Positions 1-8,377 of a stretch of DNA of 28,979 nt are shown here, piece after piece (position 1 is the stretch's first letter; every line of letters starts with the position of its first letter). Position numbers and translations under genes: made by a program. The notes below the pieces were generated by a model. It was not told the origin of the DNA, did no database searches, and was given only the letters and a program-made list of their open reading frames with translations. Source of the DNA: CAILLO01 sp964579735 (GTDB lineage: Bacteria > Bacillota > Clostridia > Saccharofermentanales > UBA5734); contig CAZOHH010000028.1 in the NCBI GenBank assembly GCA_964579735.1, forward strand, positions 1-28,979. The letters run 5' to 3'.

Positions 1-29
1 TCGACCCCACGAAACGCGAGGTGACGGAT

Positions 30-1634
30 ATGAAACTCGACCGGAAGAGCCTGTTGGACCGCGATGCATGGGAATCCAAGGGGTATCGGCTTCCAAGGTT
101 CGACATCGAAGCCGTGAAGACGAAGACTCTCATCCGCCCCCAGTGGATCCACTTCGGAGCCGGCAACATCTTCCGCGCCTTCACCGCTGTGCTGCAGCAG
201 AAACTGCTGGACGAGGGGCTCTCCGACCGCGGGCTCGTCGTGTGCGAGGCCTTCGACGAGGAGATCATCGACCGCGCCTATACCCCATTCGACGACCTGA
301 GCGTGATGGTGTCCCTGAACCCCGACGGCAAGCTCGACAAGCAGGTCGTGGCCAGCGTCGTCCGCTCCGTGAAAGCCAGCGGCGGGCTGGAGGAGATGGT
401 CCGCTACTTCCGGTCCCCCTCGCTGCAACTGGTCAGCCTCACGATCACCGAAAAGGGGTATGGCGTCAAAGGCCCCGACGGCCAGTATTTCCCGTGGATC
501 GCCGCGGATTTCGAGGCGCTCCCGGTCGTCGCGAAGAGCGCGACCGCCCTGCTGACTCTGCTGATGCACCAGCGGTACCTTGCTGGTCGGTTGCCCGTGG
601 CGCTGGTCAGCATGGACAACTGCTCCCACAACGGCACGCTGCTCCACGACGCCGTGCTGACGTTCGCCCGCGAGTGGACCTCCCGCGGTCTTGCCGACGC
701 TGGATTCGTCGCGTATCTCGAGGATCGCACCAAGGTCTCCTTCCCCTGGAGCATGATCGACAAGATCACCCCCCGCCCCTCCGAAGAAGTGAAAGCGCTC
801 CTTGCGGCCGACGGCTACGAGGACACGGAGCTGATCGTGACCGCGAAGAAGACCTACACGGCCTCCTTCGTCAACGCCGAGCCGACCCAGTACCTCGTGG
901 TCGAGGACTGGTTCCCGAATGGCCGCCCGCCGCTCGAGAAGGCCGGTGTGCTGTTCACGACGCGCGAGACCGTCGAGAAGATCGAGACCATGAAGGTCAC
1001 CACCTGCCTGAACCCGCTCCACACCGTCCTGGCCATCTACGGCTGCCTGCTCGGGCACCGGACCATATCGGACGCGGTGGCCGATCCGGAGCTGAAAGCG
1101 TTCGTCGAAAAGGTCGGCTACGTCGAAAGCATGCCCGTGGTCGTGAACCCTGGCGTCATCGACCCCGCCGAGTTCATCCGGACCGTCCTCGAGGTGCGCT
1201 TCCCCAACCGCTTTCTCCCCGACGCGCCCCAGCGCATCGCCACGGACACCTCCCAGAAGATCCCGGTCCGATTCGGGGAGACCTTGAAGTCCTATGTGAG
1301 GCGTGGACTGGGCGAGGAGCGCGAACTGGAGTTCATCCCGCTGGTTTTCGCCGGCTGGTTCCGCTACCTGCTCGCCGTGGGCGACGACGGGCAACCGATG
1401 ACCCCGAGCCCGGACCCGCGCCTCGAGGAACTGCAGGGCAAGCTCGCCTCGATCCACCTCGGGGACCGCGGACCCTTCGACGCGGTGCTCGACCCCATCC
1501 TTTCCGATTCGGCGCTCTTCGGCATCGACCTCGTCGCCCACGGCCTCGCCGGCAAGGTCAAGGCGGACCTCGCCGAGATGCTCGCCGGCCCCGGCGCCGT
1601 GCGCACGACCCTGAAGAGGCACCTCGGCACCTGA
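30..1634 (+). CDS. Mannitol dehydrogenase / fructuronate reductase family oxidoreductase
   Basis: Long-chain polyol/uronate dehydrogenase family (MtlD/UxuB type), a cytoplasmic NAD(P)-dependent enzyme that interconverts a sugar alcohol or aldonate with a ketose or keto-acid. The N-terminal Rossmann motif HFGAGNIFRAF lies near residues 41-51. Family signatures SMDNCSHNG and FPWSMIDKITPRP follow, then the catalytic block KVTTCLNPLH with its Lys, Asn and His. Lys and Asn are one residue further apart than I recall for well-studied members, so substrate cannot be predicted. The 534-aa length is typical. I prefer ATG at 30 over GTG at 21, because GAGGTGA at 18-24 then acts as the ribosome binding site. 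No partner gene is visible upstream because the window begins here. Substrate is unknown; the family call is firm. Confidence 0.9.
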   Translation: MKLDRKSLLDRDAWESKGYRLPRFDIEAVKTKTLIRPQWIHFGAGNIFRAFTAVLQQKLLDEGLSDRGLVVCEAFDEEIIDRAYTPFDDLSVMVSLNPDGKLDKQVVASVVRSVKASGGLEEMVRYFRSPSLQLVSLTITEKGYGVKGPDGQYFPWIAADFEALPVVAKSATALLTLLMHQRYLAGRLPVALVSMDNCSHNGTLLHDAVLTFAREWTSRGLADAGFVAYLEDRTKVSFPWSMIDKITPRPSEEVKALLAADGYEDTELIVTAKKTYTASFVNAEPTQYLVVEDWFPNGRPPLEKAGVLFTTRETVEKIETMKVTTCLNPLHTVLAIYGCLLGHRTISDAVADPELKAFVEKVGYVESMPVVVNPGVIDPAEFIRTVLEVRFPNRFLPDAPQRIATDTSQKIPVRFGETLKSYVRRGLGEERELEFIPLVFAGWFRYLLAVGDDGQPMTPSPDPRLEELQGKLASIHLGDRGPFDAVLDPILSDSALFGIDLVAHGLAGKVKADLAEMLAGPGAVRTTLKRHLGT

Positions 1635-1698
1635 CCTGTCTTCGGAACGCAAAGCGGACAGGATGAACCTCGTCATCCTCCCCGACCTCCGCTTGGGG

Positions 1699-1704
1699 TA
1701 GAAT
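1699..1704 (+). promoter_or_regulatory. Possible -10 element (TAGAAT) for the MATE gene
   Basis: TAGAAT lies 20 bases before the MATE start codon, leaving room for a short leader that contains GGAGGT at 1714-1719. No good -35 is visible at 16-18 bases, so this is tentative. Confidence 0.35.
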
Positions 1705-1724
1705 GGTGCCCATGGAGGTCGACC

Positions 1725-3155
1725 ATGACGAAACTCCGTTCCTACTCCGATATGGCGCGTCCCGTCGCATCCCTCTCCGTTCCGGTTCTGATCGAGCAGG
1801 CCGGCATCGTGCTGATGGGCGTGATCAACGTGATGATCGCCTCCAACATGGGCCGCCAGGCCATTTCCGCCATCGGGATGATCGACTCCATCAACAACGT
1901 CGTGATTTCGGTTTTCGGCGCGCTGGCCATTGGCGGCACGGTGGTCGTCGCACAGCAGACGGGCAGCGGGAACCGTGGGGAGGCCAGTCGCGCGGCGGGC
2001 CAGGCGCTGCTCTCCTGCCTGGCGGTCGCCACGGTGACGACCCTACTGGCGTTGGTCTTCCAGCGCGCCCTCGTCGGCGCCCTGTTCGGTCAAGCCGAAG
2101 CGCAGGTCCTGGACAACGCCCGGACCTACTTCTCCGTGATCCTGTGGTCCTACCTTCCTATCGCGCTGGTCAGCATCGCGTTCGGCATCCTGCGAGGCTC
2201 GGGAGACACCCGGATCCCCATGGCGATCTCCCTCCTGATGAACCTCTTCAACGTCTTGTTCAGCTACGCGCTGATCTACGGTGTCCGCCTGGACATCGCC
2301 GGCCTCCTGCTGCAGGTTCCCGCGCTGGGCGTCCGCGGTGCTGCGGTCGGCTTGACGGCGGCCCGCACGCTCGGCGCCATTCTGGTCGTCCTTGCTCTTC
2401 TTCGAGAATCGCAAGCGCTCCGCCTGGCGGACCTTCGGAACTTCCGCTTCGACCTCGCGCTCCAGAAGTGCATCTTCCGTCTTGGCGTGCCGGCCAGCCT
2501 CGAACAACTGATGTTCAACGGGGGCAAGCTGATCGTGCAGACCTTCATCGTGGGACTCGGCACGGTGGCGATGGCGGCGATCGTCATCGCCAGTTCGGCA
2601 TCGAGCCTGCTGATGATTCCCGGAAGCGCCCTATCCACTGCCGCGGTCACCCTCGTCGGCCAGCAGGTGGGTCGCGGTCAGCCGGCGGAAGCGCGCCGCC
2701 GCCTCGGCTTCGTCATCGGAATCGCCTCGGCCGCCATGGGGGTGCTGAGCCTCCTGATCCTCCCATTCGCAAAAGGCCTGCTCGGTCTTTATACGCAGGA
2801 TGCGCCCACCCTCGCCGCCGCGCTGCCGCTCCTGTTCTCGATCATGGTCGCCCAACCGCTCCTGTGGCCAGCCTCCTTCGTCACTCCTGCCGGGCTCCGC
2901 GGAGCGGGGGATGTCCGATACACGATGACCGTCTCCATCATCAGCATGTGGGTGCTCCGCATCCTGCTCGGCTACGTGTTCACGCTCGTGTTCCACTGGG
3001 GGATCCTCGGCATCTGGCTGGCCATGTACACCGACTGGATCGGTCGCTCCTTCTTCTTCCTCCGCCGCATGATGGGAGACCGATGGCTCAAGGCCCCTGT
3101 CTTCACGCATGACCCCGAACTCGCCACGGAAATCGAAAGGGAGGTACGCACATGA
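1725..3155 (+). CDS. MATE family multidrug/metabolite exporter
   Basis: A 476-aa integral membrane protein of the MATE (NorM/DinF-like) family, which exports organic cations or metabolites in exchange for Na+ or H+. It has about twelve hydrophobic segments and the expected two-fold repeat: the family signature RGSGDTRIPM lies near residues 157-166 and its counterpart LRGAGDVRYTM in the second half. ATG at 1725 is preceded by GGAGGT at a 5-base spacing. Its stop overlaps the start of the aldo/keto reductase gene (ATGA at 3152-3155), so the two are translationally coupled. That pairing could mean export of a compound handled by the reductase, but this is inference; the substrate is unknown. Confidence 0.92.
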   Translation: MTKLRSYSDMARPVASLSVPVLIEQAGIVLMGVINVMIASNMGRQAISAIGMIDSINNVVISVFGALAIGGTVVVAQQTGSGNRGEASRAAGQALLSCLAVATVTTLLALVFQRALVGALFGQAEAQVLDNARTYFSVILWSYLPIALVSIAFGILRGSGDTRIPMAISLLMNLFNVLFSYALIYGVRLDIAGLLLQVPALGVRGAAVGLTAARTLGAILVVLALLRESQALRLADLRNFRFDLALQKCIFRLGVPASLEQLMFNGGKLIVQTFIVGLGTVAMAAIVIASSASSLLMIPGSALSTAAVTLVGQQVGRGQPAEARRRLGFVIGIASAAMGVLSLLILPFAKGLLGLYTQDAPTLAAALPLLFSIMVAQPLLWPASFVTPAGLRGAGDVRYTMTVSIISMWVLRILLGYVFTLVFHWGILGIWLAMYTDWIGRSFFFLRRMMGDRWLKAPVFTHDPELATEIEREVRT

Positions 3156-3988
3156 ACATCCGCACGACCAAGAAACTGAACAACGGCGTCGAGATCCCCC
3201 TGCTCGGGCTGGGCGTGTTCCGCTCACCCAACGGCCCGGAAACCGTACAGGCCGTGAAGTGGGCCCTCCAGGCCGGCTACCGGCATGTGGACACGGCCTC
3301 GCTCTACGCCAATGAGGAGACCGTCGGTCAGGGCCTCCGTGAAAGCGGCATCCCGCGCAAGCAGGTCTTCGTCACGACCAAGATGTGGACCGAGGACATG
3401 CGCAAGGGCAAGGCCGGGCAACGTGCGGCCTTCGAGAAGAGCCTGTCCCTTCTCGGGCTCGAATACGTGGACCTCTACCTTCTCCACTGGCCGGTCGCCG
3501 AGGCATTCCAGGACGCCTGGAAGGTCATGGAGGAAATCTACAAGTCGGGGAAAGCGCGAGCCGTGGGCGTCAGCAACTTCCACGAGCACCACCTCGATGA
3601 GCTGCTGGCCGGTGCGAAGGTCTGCCCCGCCGTGAACCAGGTGGAGTGCCACCCCCGTCTTTCCCAGACCCCGCTGGTCGCCTATTGCGAGAAGCTCGGC
3701 ATCGCCTTCGAGACCTGGAGCCCGCTCGGCGGGATCCGTGGAGACCTGATGAACGACTTGACGCTCAAGGGCATCGGATTGAACCACGGGAAATCGACCG
3801 CCCAGGTGATTCTGCGCTGGGAGCTGCAGCGCGGACTGGTCACGATCCCCAAGTCCGTCCACAAGGACCGGATCGAGGAGAACGCGGACCTCTACGACTT
3901 CGAGCTCACGGCCCGGGAGATGGGCCTCGTCGACGCGCTGAACGAGAACCGCCGCTTCGGAGCGGACCCGGAGAACTTCCCGTTTTAA
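3152..3988 (+). CDS. Aldo/keto reductase (AKR5-like)
   Basis: NADPH-dependent reductase of aldehydes or ketones, cytoplasmic, with a TIM-barrel fold. All four catalytic residues are visible: Asp47 (HVDTAS), Tyr52 (SLYANE), Lys77 (VTTKMW) and His112 (LLHWP). The NADPH-binding region near the C-terminus reads TIPKSVHKDRIEEN. The 278-aa length is typical of bacterial AKR5 enzymes such as 2,5-diketogluconate or methylglyoxal reductases. ATG overlaps the MATE stop codon by 4 bases, and AAGGGAGG sits 7 bases upstream. Physiological substrate cannot be read from sequence. Confidence 0.93.
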   Translation: MNIRTTKKLNNGVEIPLLGLGVFRSPNGPETVQAVKWALQAGYRHVDTASLYANEETVGQGLRESGIPRKQVFVTTKMWTEDMRKGKAGQRAAFEKSLSLLGLEYVDLYLLHWPVAEAFQDAWKVMEEIYKSGKARAVGVSNFHEHHLDELLAGAKVCPAVNQVECHPRLSQTPLVAYCEKLGIAFETWSPLGGIRGDLMNDLTLKGIGLNHGKSTAQVILRWELQRGLVTIPKSVHKDRIEENADLYDFELTAREMGLVDALNENRRFGADPENFPF

Positions 3989-3992
3989 GTAG

Positions 3993-4024
3993 GACCCCCG
4001 GCGCTTTGCAGCACCGAGGGCCCT
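3993..4024. terminator. Imperfect GC-rich hairpin between convergent genes
   Basis: Bases 3993-4005 pair imperfectly (three mismatches) with 4012-4024. The hairpin lies between the convergent aldo/keto reductase and DUF2680-like genes. There is no U-tract, so it is at best a weak bidirectional terminator. Confidence 0.35.
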
Positions 4025-4054
4025 GTTCGATTCGTCCGGGTAGAGTCGATTCAG

Positions 4055-4603
4055 TTAGGCGACGATTGCCGGTGTGACCGTGCAGACGCCCGTTCCCGTT
4101 CCAGAGCCGCGGCCGTTGCCGCGTCCGCCGCCACCCGCCGCGATGCCGGTGCCGTCGCAGGTTCCGGCAGCGAGACCGTTACCGCTGGCGCTTCCCGTCA
4201 TGGAACCGCGGCCGTTGCGGGCTGCCTGACCGGCTGGGACGCCCGTGCCGTCGCAGTTCGCGACGCGGTCTTCCAGCAGGTCATAGATGGAATCGGCGGA
4301 GGCCTGGTCCAGCGTTCCGGCGGTGACCCGCTCGGCGAGCTGCGTCTTCAGGGCTTCGAGACGCTGGGCCTGGAATTCGTCCAGCACGCCTGCCTCTGCA
4401 GCAATCGAACCGTAGCTCGAACCGGCCGCACGGGCCGCCTGAAGGTCGGTCTCGCTTTTCCCGGTCAGTCCGGCCAGGATCTGCGAAGGGGTCTGGACGG
4501 CTGCGAAGACTACGCCTGCAACCGCTACGACCACGAGCATCACCACGAGTGCGCCAACGACTCTACGTCCGGTCTTCTTGTTTGTCTTGTTGATCTGTTC
4601 CAT
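4055..4603 (-). CDS. DUF2680-like exported or membrane-anchored protein with Gly-rich tail
   Basis: A 182-aa protein with a basic N-terminus and one hydrophobic segment (about residues 15-35, signal peptide or anchor). A charged helical domain follows (about 40-115) with a pattern like the DUF2680/YckD family of Bacillota: SIAAEAGVLDEF, then AERVTAGTLDQASADSIYDLL. The tail (116-182) is rich in Gly, Ala and Asn and contains two copies of a CDGTG motif (117-121 and 149-153) plus a third Cys near the end. ATG at 4603 has AGAGAGGAA upstream at a normal distance. It is the last gene of the minus-strand kinase/regulator block, 102 bases after the kinase stop, so it may be the regulated output or a periplasmic partner. 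Function unknown. Confidence 0.8.
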   Translation of the reverse strand: MEQINKTNKKTGRRVVGALVVMLVVVAVAGVVFAAVQTPSQILAGLTGKSETDLQAARAAGSSYGSIAAEAGVLDEFQAQRLEALKTQLAERVTAGTLDQASADSIYDLLEDRVANCDGTGVPAGQAARNGRGSMTGSASGNGLAAGTCDGTGIAAGGGGRGNGRGSGTGTGVCTVTPAIVA

Positions 4604-4705
4604 TTCCTAAGTTCCTCTCTTTCTTCCGCGTCAGCGGGTCTATGGTTTCATTCTGCCTCGAGGATGTGAGGAATCCATGAAACGGGAGCGAAGAAAGGCG
4701 GAAGT

Positions 4706-6151
4706 CTAGGAAATCGTGGATTCTGCCTCTGCAGGAAGTTCGAACCAGAAGGTCGCGCCGGAGCCGGGAGGGCTTTCTACGCCATGACGTGCGGCATGCG
4801 CGGTCAGGATCGAGCGCACGATGGCGAGGCCCAGGCCGGTTCCGCGACGGCTCCGGTCGGTGGCGGCGGCACCGCGGCGGAATCGCTCCCAGATGCCCGT
4901 CAACTCGTCCGGAGGGATGCCGGGGCCGTCGTCCGCGACTTCGCACCGGACGATGTTCCCCGACAGTTGGACGCGGACCGTGGCCGTGCCTCCGCGTGCT
5001 CCGTGCTGCAGCGCGTTCTGCACGAGGTTGTAGAGGACCTGCTCGATGCGGGCCGGGTCTGCGCGGACCGTGCAGGGGAGGGGTGCTTCGAGGCGAACGT
5101 TCATGCCGGTGGTCTCCGCGTGGCCGCGGAACCGGTCGACGACCCGTTCTGCCAGATGGTCCAGCCGCACGCGGATCCGATCCAGCTGCACGGTTTCGGA
5201 CTGCATGCGGGAGAGGTCGAGCAGGTCGTCCACGAGTCGGGCCAGTCGCTCGGACTCGGCGATGACGCTGTCGAGCTGGCGTCGGCGTGTCTCCGGGGTG
5301 GCACCGTCCAGATCGCGGAGCGTTTCTGCATAGCCGCGGATCAAGGTAAGGGGAGTGCGCAGTTCGTGTGACATGTTCGCAACGAATTCGCGGCGCAAGC
5401 TCTCGACACGGGACAGGTCGTGCCCCATCTTCGTGAGCGTCTCGGCGAGCTCGCCGATTTCGTCGCGGTTGCGCACGTGGATACCGGTCTCGAACTGTCC
5501 CTCCGACATGCGCCGCGCCGCATCCGTGATCGTGCGGATCGGCCGGGAGAAGGATCGCGCCAGTATGAGAGAGAAGGCTACGGCTACTGCCGTCAGGATC
5601 AGGGAGATCCAGAGGAGCTGCTGTTTCAGGACGGAGGCCGTCTCCTCGACGGCGGGCATGGGAAGCGTGACGAGCAGAGCACCGACGAGCAATCCATCCG
5701 CACGAACCGGTCTTCCGATGAGGACGAACACCCCCCCGAGACGTGGGTGGGTGACACGGGTCTGGGTGTTCATCCCGGCAAGGACGTCGGGGAGGGACTG
5801 GAGGCGCAGGTTGGCCCAGGCACCCTGGGAGGCCCCACGTCCTTCCGGCGAACCGGAAGTCAGCAGGAGGACACCGGATGCATCGAACCACTCGGCGGTG
5901 GCGCCGGTGCGGTAGGCGAAGGAATAGAAGAGGTCGGCCGCCTCCGGCACGGTTGCCGTGGATAAGGACGCCGCGAGGGCCGTGGTATCTTCCGCGACCG
6001 AGGAGACGCGGATGGCGTCGTAGAACTGTTCGAGGAAGACGATCTGGAACAGCCAGAGGAGGACCAGCACGACGACCACCAGGGCCATCATTCCGGCCCA
6101 GAGCCGGGTCGCGATGCGGCTTCGGAAGCGGATCGCGGTCAGCCGGGTCAA
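4706..6151 (-). CDS. Membrane sensor histidine kinase (HAMP, HisKA, HATPase)
   Basis: Sensor kinase of a two-component system. Domains in order: TM1 (about 17-40), an extracytoplasmic sensor loop (41-178), TM2 (179-199), HAMP (about 200-252), HisKA with H262 in SHELRTPL, N-box NLVQNALQH (375-383), G1 DDGPGI (407-412) and G2 GTGLGL (437-442). It should autophosphorylate on H262 and phosphorylate the adjacent regulator. The start is TTG: TTGA at 6151-6148 overlaps the regulator stop, and GGAGG lies 5-6 bases upstream inside the regulator gene. The 481-aa length is typical. The sensor loop matches no named domain I recognise, so the signal is unknown. Confidence 0.95.
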   Translation of the reverse strand: MTRLTAIRFRSRIATRLWAGMMALVVVVLVLLWLFQIVFLEQFYDAIRVSSVAEDTTALAASLSTATVPEAADLFYSFAYRTGATAEWFDASGVLLLTSGSPEGRGASQGAWANLRLQSLPDVLAGMNTQTRVTHPRLGGVFVLIGRPVRADGLLVGALLVTLPMPAVEETASVLKQQLLWISLILTAVAVAFSLILARSFSRPIRTITDAARRMSEGQFETGIHVRNRDEIGELAETLTKMGHDLSRVESLRREFVANMSHELRTPLTLIRGYAETLRDLDGATPETRRRQLDSVIAESERLARLVDDLLDLSRMQSETVQLDRIRVRLDHLAERVVDRFRGHAETTGMNVRLEAPLPCTVRADPARIEQVLYNLVQNALQHGARGGTATVRVQLSGNIVRCEVADDGPGIPPDELTGIWERFRRGAAATDRSRRGTGLGLAIVRSILTAHAARHGVESPPGSGATFWFELPAEAESTIS

Positions 6152-6843
6152 AGGACGGCCTCCGCGTCGAATTTATAGCCGACGCCCCAGACGGTGGCGA
6201 GGTAACGGCGATATGGACCGAGATGCTCCCGCACGGTCTTCACGTGGGTATCGACGGTGCGCCCGTCTCCCGTGAATTCGTAGCCCCAGACACTCTCGAG
6301 GAGCTGGTCGCGGGTGAACACGCGGCCGGGGTGGCTGGCCAGGTGCTGGAGGAGGTCGAACTCGCGGGACGTGATGGGGACGCCGTGTCCATCGACCCCA
6401 ATCGTGCGGCCTGCGACGTCGATGACGACTCCGGGGAATTCCAGCCGGTCCGCGGGGTCCACCTTGGGCGCATCCGCAGCGCTGCGGCGCGCCAGGACTC
6501 GGATCCGGGCGAGGAGCTCCCTGGGGCTGAAGGGCTTCACGACATAATCGTCGACGCCGAGTTCGAAGGCGAGGATCTTGTCATACTCCTCGCCGCGCGC
6601 GGACAGCATGCAGATTGGAACGCGGGACGTGCGGCGGATCTCCCGGCACACGGTCCAGCCATCGATGCGGGGCATCATGACGTCCAGCACGACGACGGAA
6701 TAGGCGTTGGAGCGTATGAGCTCCAACGCCTTCGCACCGTCCTCCGCCTCGTCCGCGTCGAATCCGTCGTTGAGGACGTATCCGCGGACAATCTCCCGGA
6801 TCTCGGCCTGGTCGTCCACGATGAGAATGCGTTGTCTGCCCAT
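6148..6843 (-). CDS. OmpR/PhoB-family response regulator
   Basis: A 231-aa DNA-binding response regulator. The receiver domain (residues 4-115) has the acidic pair D10/D11, phosphoacceptor D54 (VVVLDVMMP), S81 and K103 (VVKPFS). The C-terminal winged helix (about 130-228) carries the typical TSREFDLLQHLASHPGRVFTRDQLLESVWG and RTVDTHVKTVREHL segments, split here by a short linker. It partners with the kinase whose start overlaps its stop. AAGGAG lies about 8 bases before ATG at 6843. Only 43 bases separate it from the upstream exported-protein gene, so it is probably cotranscribed with the membrane ferredoxin genes. Targets are unknown. Confidence 0.95.
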   Translation of the reverse strand: MGRQRILIVDDQAEIREIVRGYVLNDGFDADEAEDGAKALELIRSNAYSVVVLDVMMPRIDGWTVCREIRRTSRVPICMLSARGEEYDKILAFELGVDDYVVKPFSPRELLARIRVLARRSAADAPKVDPADRLEFPGVVIDVAGRTIGVDGHGVPITSREFDLLQHLASHPGRVFTRDQLLESVWGYEFTGDGRTVDTHVKTVREHLGPYRRYLATVWGVGYKFDAEAVL

Positions 6844-6886
6844 GCTTCACACTCCTTGTGGATTCATCCTATCACAACGGGGAAGC

Positions 6887-7375
6887 TCAGCTTCCGGCGA
6901 CGGTGCTGGCCGCCAGCAGCGCCTTCGTCGCATCGTCGAGGGTGGCCTTCTCGAGGAGGATGGCGACGGCTTCCGAGGGCAGACCGACCGCTTCCGATGG
7001 GGTGAAGGGGGCACCGGTGTAGAGCGCGACGAACCAGCGCACGGATTGTACACCGACCTCCAGCGTGCCGTCCCCGGACAGTCCGAGGGTCTCGAGGCTC
7101 TTGCACTGGAAGGAGGACACGATTGTTCCGAAAGGAATGCGGAAAGCTTCGCCGAGGTCAGCGAGCGGCACATCGTACATGGAGGAGATCTCCCCGAAAG
7201 TATAGGATCCCTTGATGTCCTGAGGATCCGTCTTCGTCTCGCCGGAGGGGTCGACGACGGAGCCCGGCTGTTTCTGGTTGGACGTCTGCCACAGGCCGGC
7301 CGCGGAAGCGGCACCGACCGTGCCGAGCAGGACGACGACGACGAGGATGGCCATGACGGTCTGATTGATTTTCAT
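6887..7375 (-). CDS. Small exported protein paired with the membrane ferredoxin
   Basis: A 162-aa protein with an N-terminal signal or anchor (residues about 8-26, ending GAASAAG) and an extracytoplasmic domain. The core reads KGSYTFGEISSMYDVP followed by LADLGEAFRIP, a helix-turn pattern I associate with small domains beside or fused to NapH-like iron-sulfur membrane proteins; this is from memory, not a search. A Leu/Val-rich second half contains GLPSEAVAILLEKATL. The likely start is ATG at 7375, which overlaps the upstream stop (TGATG) and has AGGAGG 8 bases before it; GTG at 7378 is the alternative. The coupling to the membrane ferredoxin gene suggests joint assembly or function. Function unknown. 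Confidence 0.75.
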   Translation of the reverse strand: MKINQTVMAILVVVVLLGTVGAASAAGLWQTSNQKQPGSVVDPSGETKTDPQDIKGSYTFGEISSMYDVPLADLGEAFRIPFGTIVSSFQCKSLETLGLSGDGTLEVGVQSVRWFVALYTGAPFTPSEAVGLPSEAVAILLEKATLDDATKALLAASTVAGS

Positions 7376-8241
7376 CACTTCTTCCTCCTGACGAAGAACG
7401 GCTCGACGACGACGGTGCCCTTGACGGGGCAGGCTTCTTCACTGGTGCACTTCATGCAGCCGTTGCAGGCGAGGTCGGTCACCGTATCGCGCTTCGAGAC
7501 CGGGATTCCGACGGGACAGGCGCGGTCGCAGGCACCGCAATGGGTGCAGGTGGCTTCGACCCGACGTAGTTTCAGGAAGCGGATCTTGTTGGTCAGGCCG
7601 AGCAGCGCGCCATAGGGACAGGCATATCGGCACCAGGGCCGTTCGACGAAGAGGGAGAGAAGGACGGTAGCACCCAGGATCACGTAGGCCGCGATGGCCA
7701 CTTCCCCGGTCCAGAAATTGAAGAGGGCGTAGTAGGGGTCGATCTCCTGGAACATGAGCTTCGCGGTGGCGGCCGTGTTGTAGACGACCAGGGCGAGCAG
7801 CACGAACCGGAAGTATCGCAGGATGCGGTCCAGCAGCTTCGGCATGATCTTGTTGTAACGTCGTCCCAGGAGCTTGCGTCCAAGCATTGCGATCCATTCC
7901 TGGAAAGTTCCGAAGGGGCAGACCCAGCCGCAGAAGACCGGGCCGAAAAGAAAGGCGAGAAGGAATACGGCGGTCATGAGGACCAGGGACGAAGCGTGGA
8001 TCTTCTGGATGAAGTCTCCGGTGGTGAAGAGCTGGTAGAGGGTGACGACGCCGCCGAAGGGGCAGACGGCGTGGAGCGAGATGTCGAGAAGGGAAAAAGC
8101 GACGATGCCGAAGAAAAGAAGCTGGACGGCCATGCGGATCCACGGGCGCACCTTCCTCTTCTTGCGGACGGGTGGTGTCGGAGTGATGGGAGTTCCAGGA
8201 ATATCAGGGTTCACGGGGGTCTCGGGAATCGTGTCGTCCAT
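7375..8241 (-). CDS. NapH/MauN-like membrane 4Fe-4S ferredoxin protein
   Basis: A 288-aa membrane protein with about four hydrophobic segments (about 36-56, 84-104, 143-160, 181-199). It has two CxxxCP motifs facing the membrane surface, C104/C108 (CGWVCP) and C204/C208 (CRYACP). At the C-terminus are two ferredoxin clusters, C232-C235-C238-C242 and C259-C262-C265-C271; the second has a longer spacing before its last Cys. Such proteins move electrons between the quinone pool or cytoplasmic donors and exported partners. The first 25 residues are unusual, a Thr/Pro-rich tract. ATG at 8241 is preceded by AAGGAGG. It heads a block with a small exported protein and a two-component system, but no catalytic reductase is adjacent, so the electron acceptor is unknown. 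Confidence 0.9.
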   Translation of the reverse strand: MDDTIPETPVNPDIPGTPITPTPPVRKKRKVRPWIRMAVQLLFFGIVAFSLLDISLHAVCPFGGVVTLYQLFTTGDFIQKIHASSLVLMTAVFLLAFLFGPVFCGWVCPFGTFQEWIAMLGRKLLGRRYNKIMPKLLDRILRYFRFVLLALVVYNTAATAKLMFQEIDPYYALFNFWTGEVAIAAYVILGATVLLSLFVERPWCRYACPYGALLGLTNKIRFLKLRRVEATCTHCGACDRACPVGIPVSKRDTVTDLACNGCMKCTSEEACPVKGTVVVEPFFVRRKK

Positions 8242-8257
8242 CGGGGCCTCCTTCGCG

Positions 8258-8272
8258 GGCCGGTTCTACCGG
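8258..8272. other. Short perfect hairpin in divergent promoter region
   Basis: GCCGG-TTCTA-CCGGC forms a 5-bp stem in the 136-base gap between the divergent membrane-ferredoxin and chrA-like genes. It could be an operator half-site pair or a leader structure for the minus-strand transcript. No function can be shown. Confidence 0.3.
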
Positions 8273-8340
8273 CACTCTCTTCCTCCACTTTGCCGAAAAG
8301 ATGTGTTGGAACCGTGAAGAGATTTCGAAGAGTTGTATGG

Positions 8341-8369
8341 TTGGCAGGCGGACCGTACGCCTATATACT
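8341..8369 (+). promoter_or_regulatory. Sigma-70-type promoter of the CHR transporter genes
   Basis: TTGGCA (8341-8346), 17-base spacer, TATACT (8364-8369). Transcription should start about 7 bases later, at the ATG at 8378, so the mRNA would be leaderless or have a leader of only 1-2 bases. Confidence 0.7.
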
Positions 8370-8377
8370 GGAAACAC

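Noticed and set aside
1703..3112. 469-aa plus-strand open frame overlapping the MATE gene
   Set aside because: Arg/Pro/Gly-rich translation with no family pattern, fully overlapped by a real MATE gene in another frame; a high-GC shadow.
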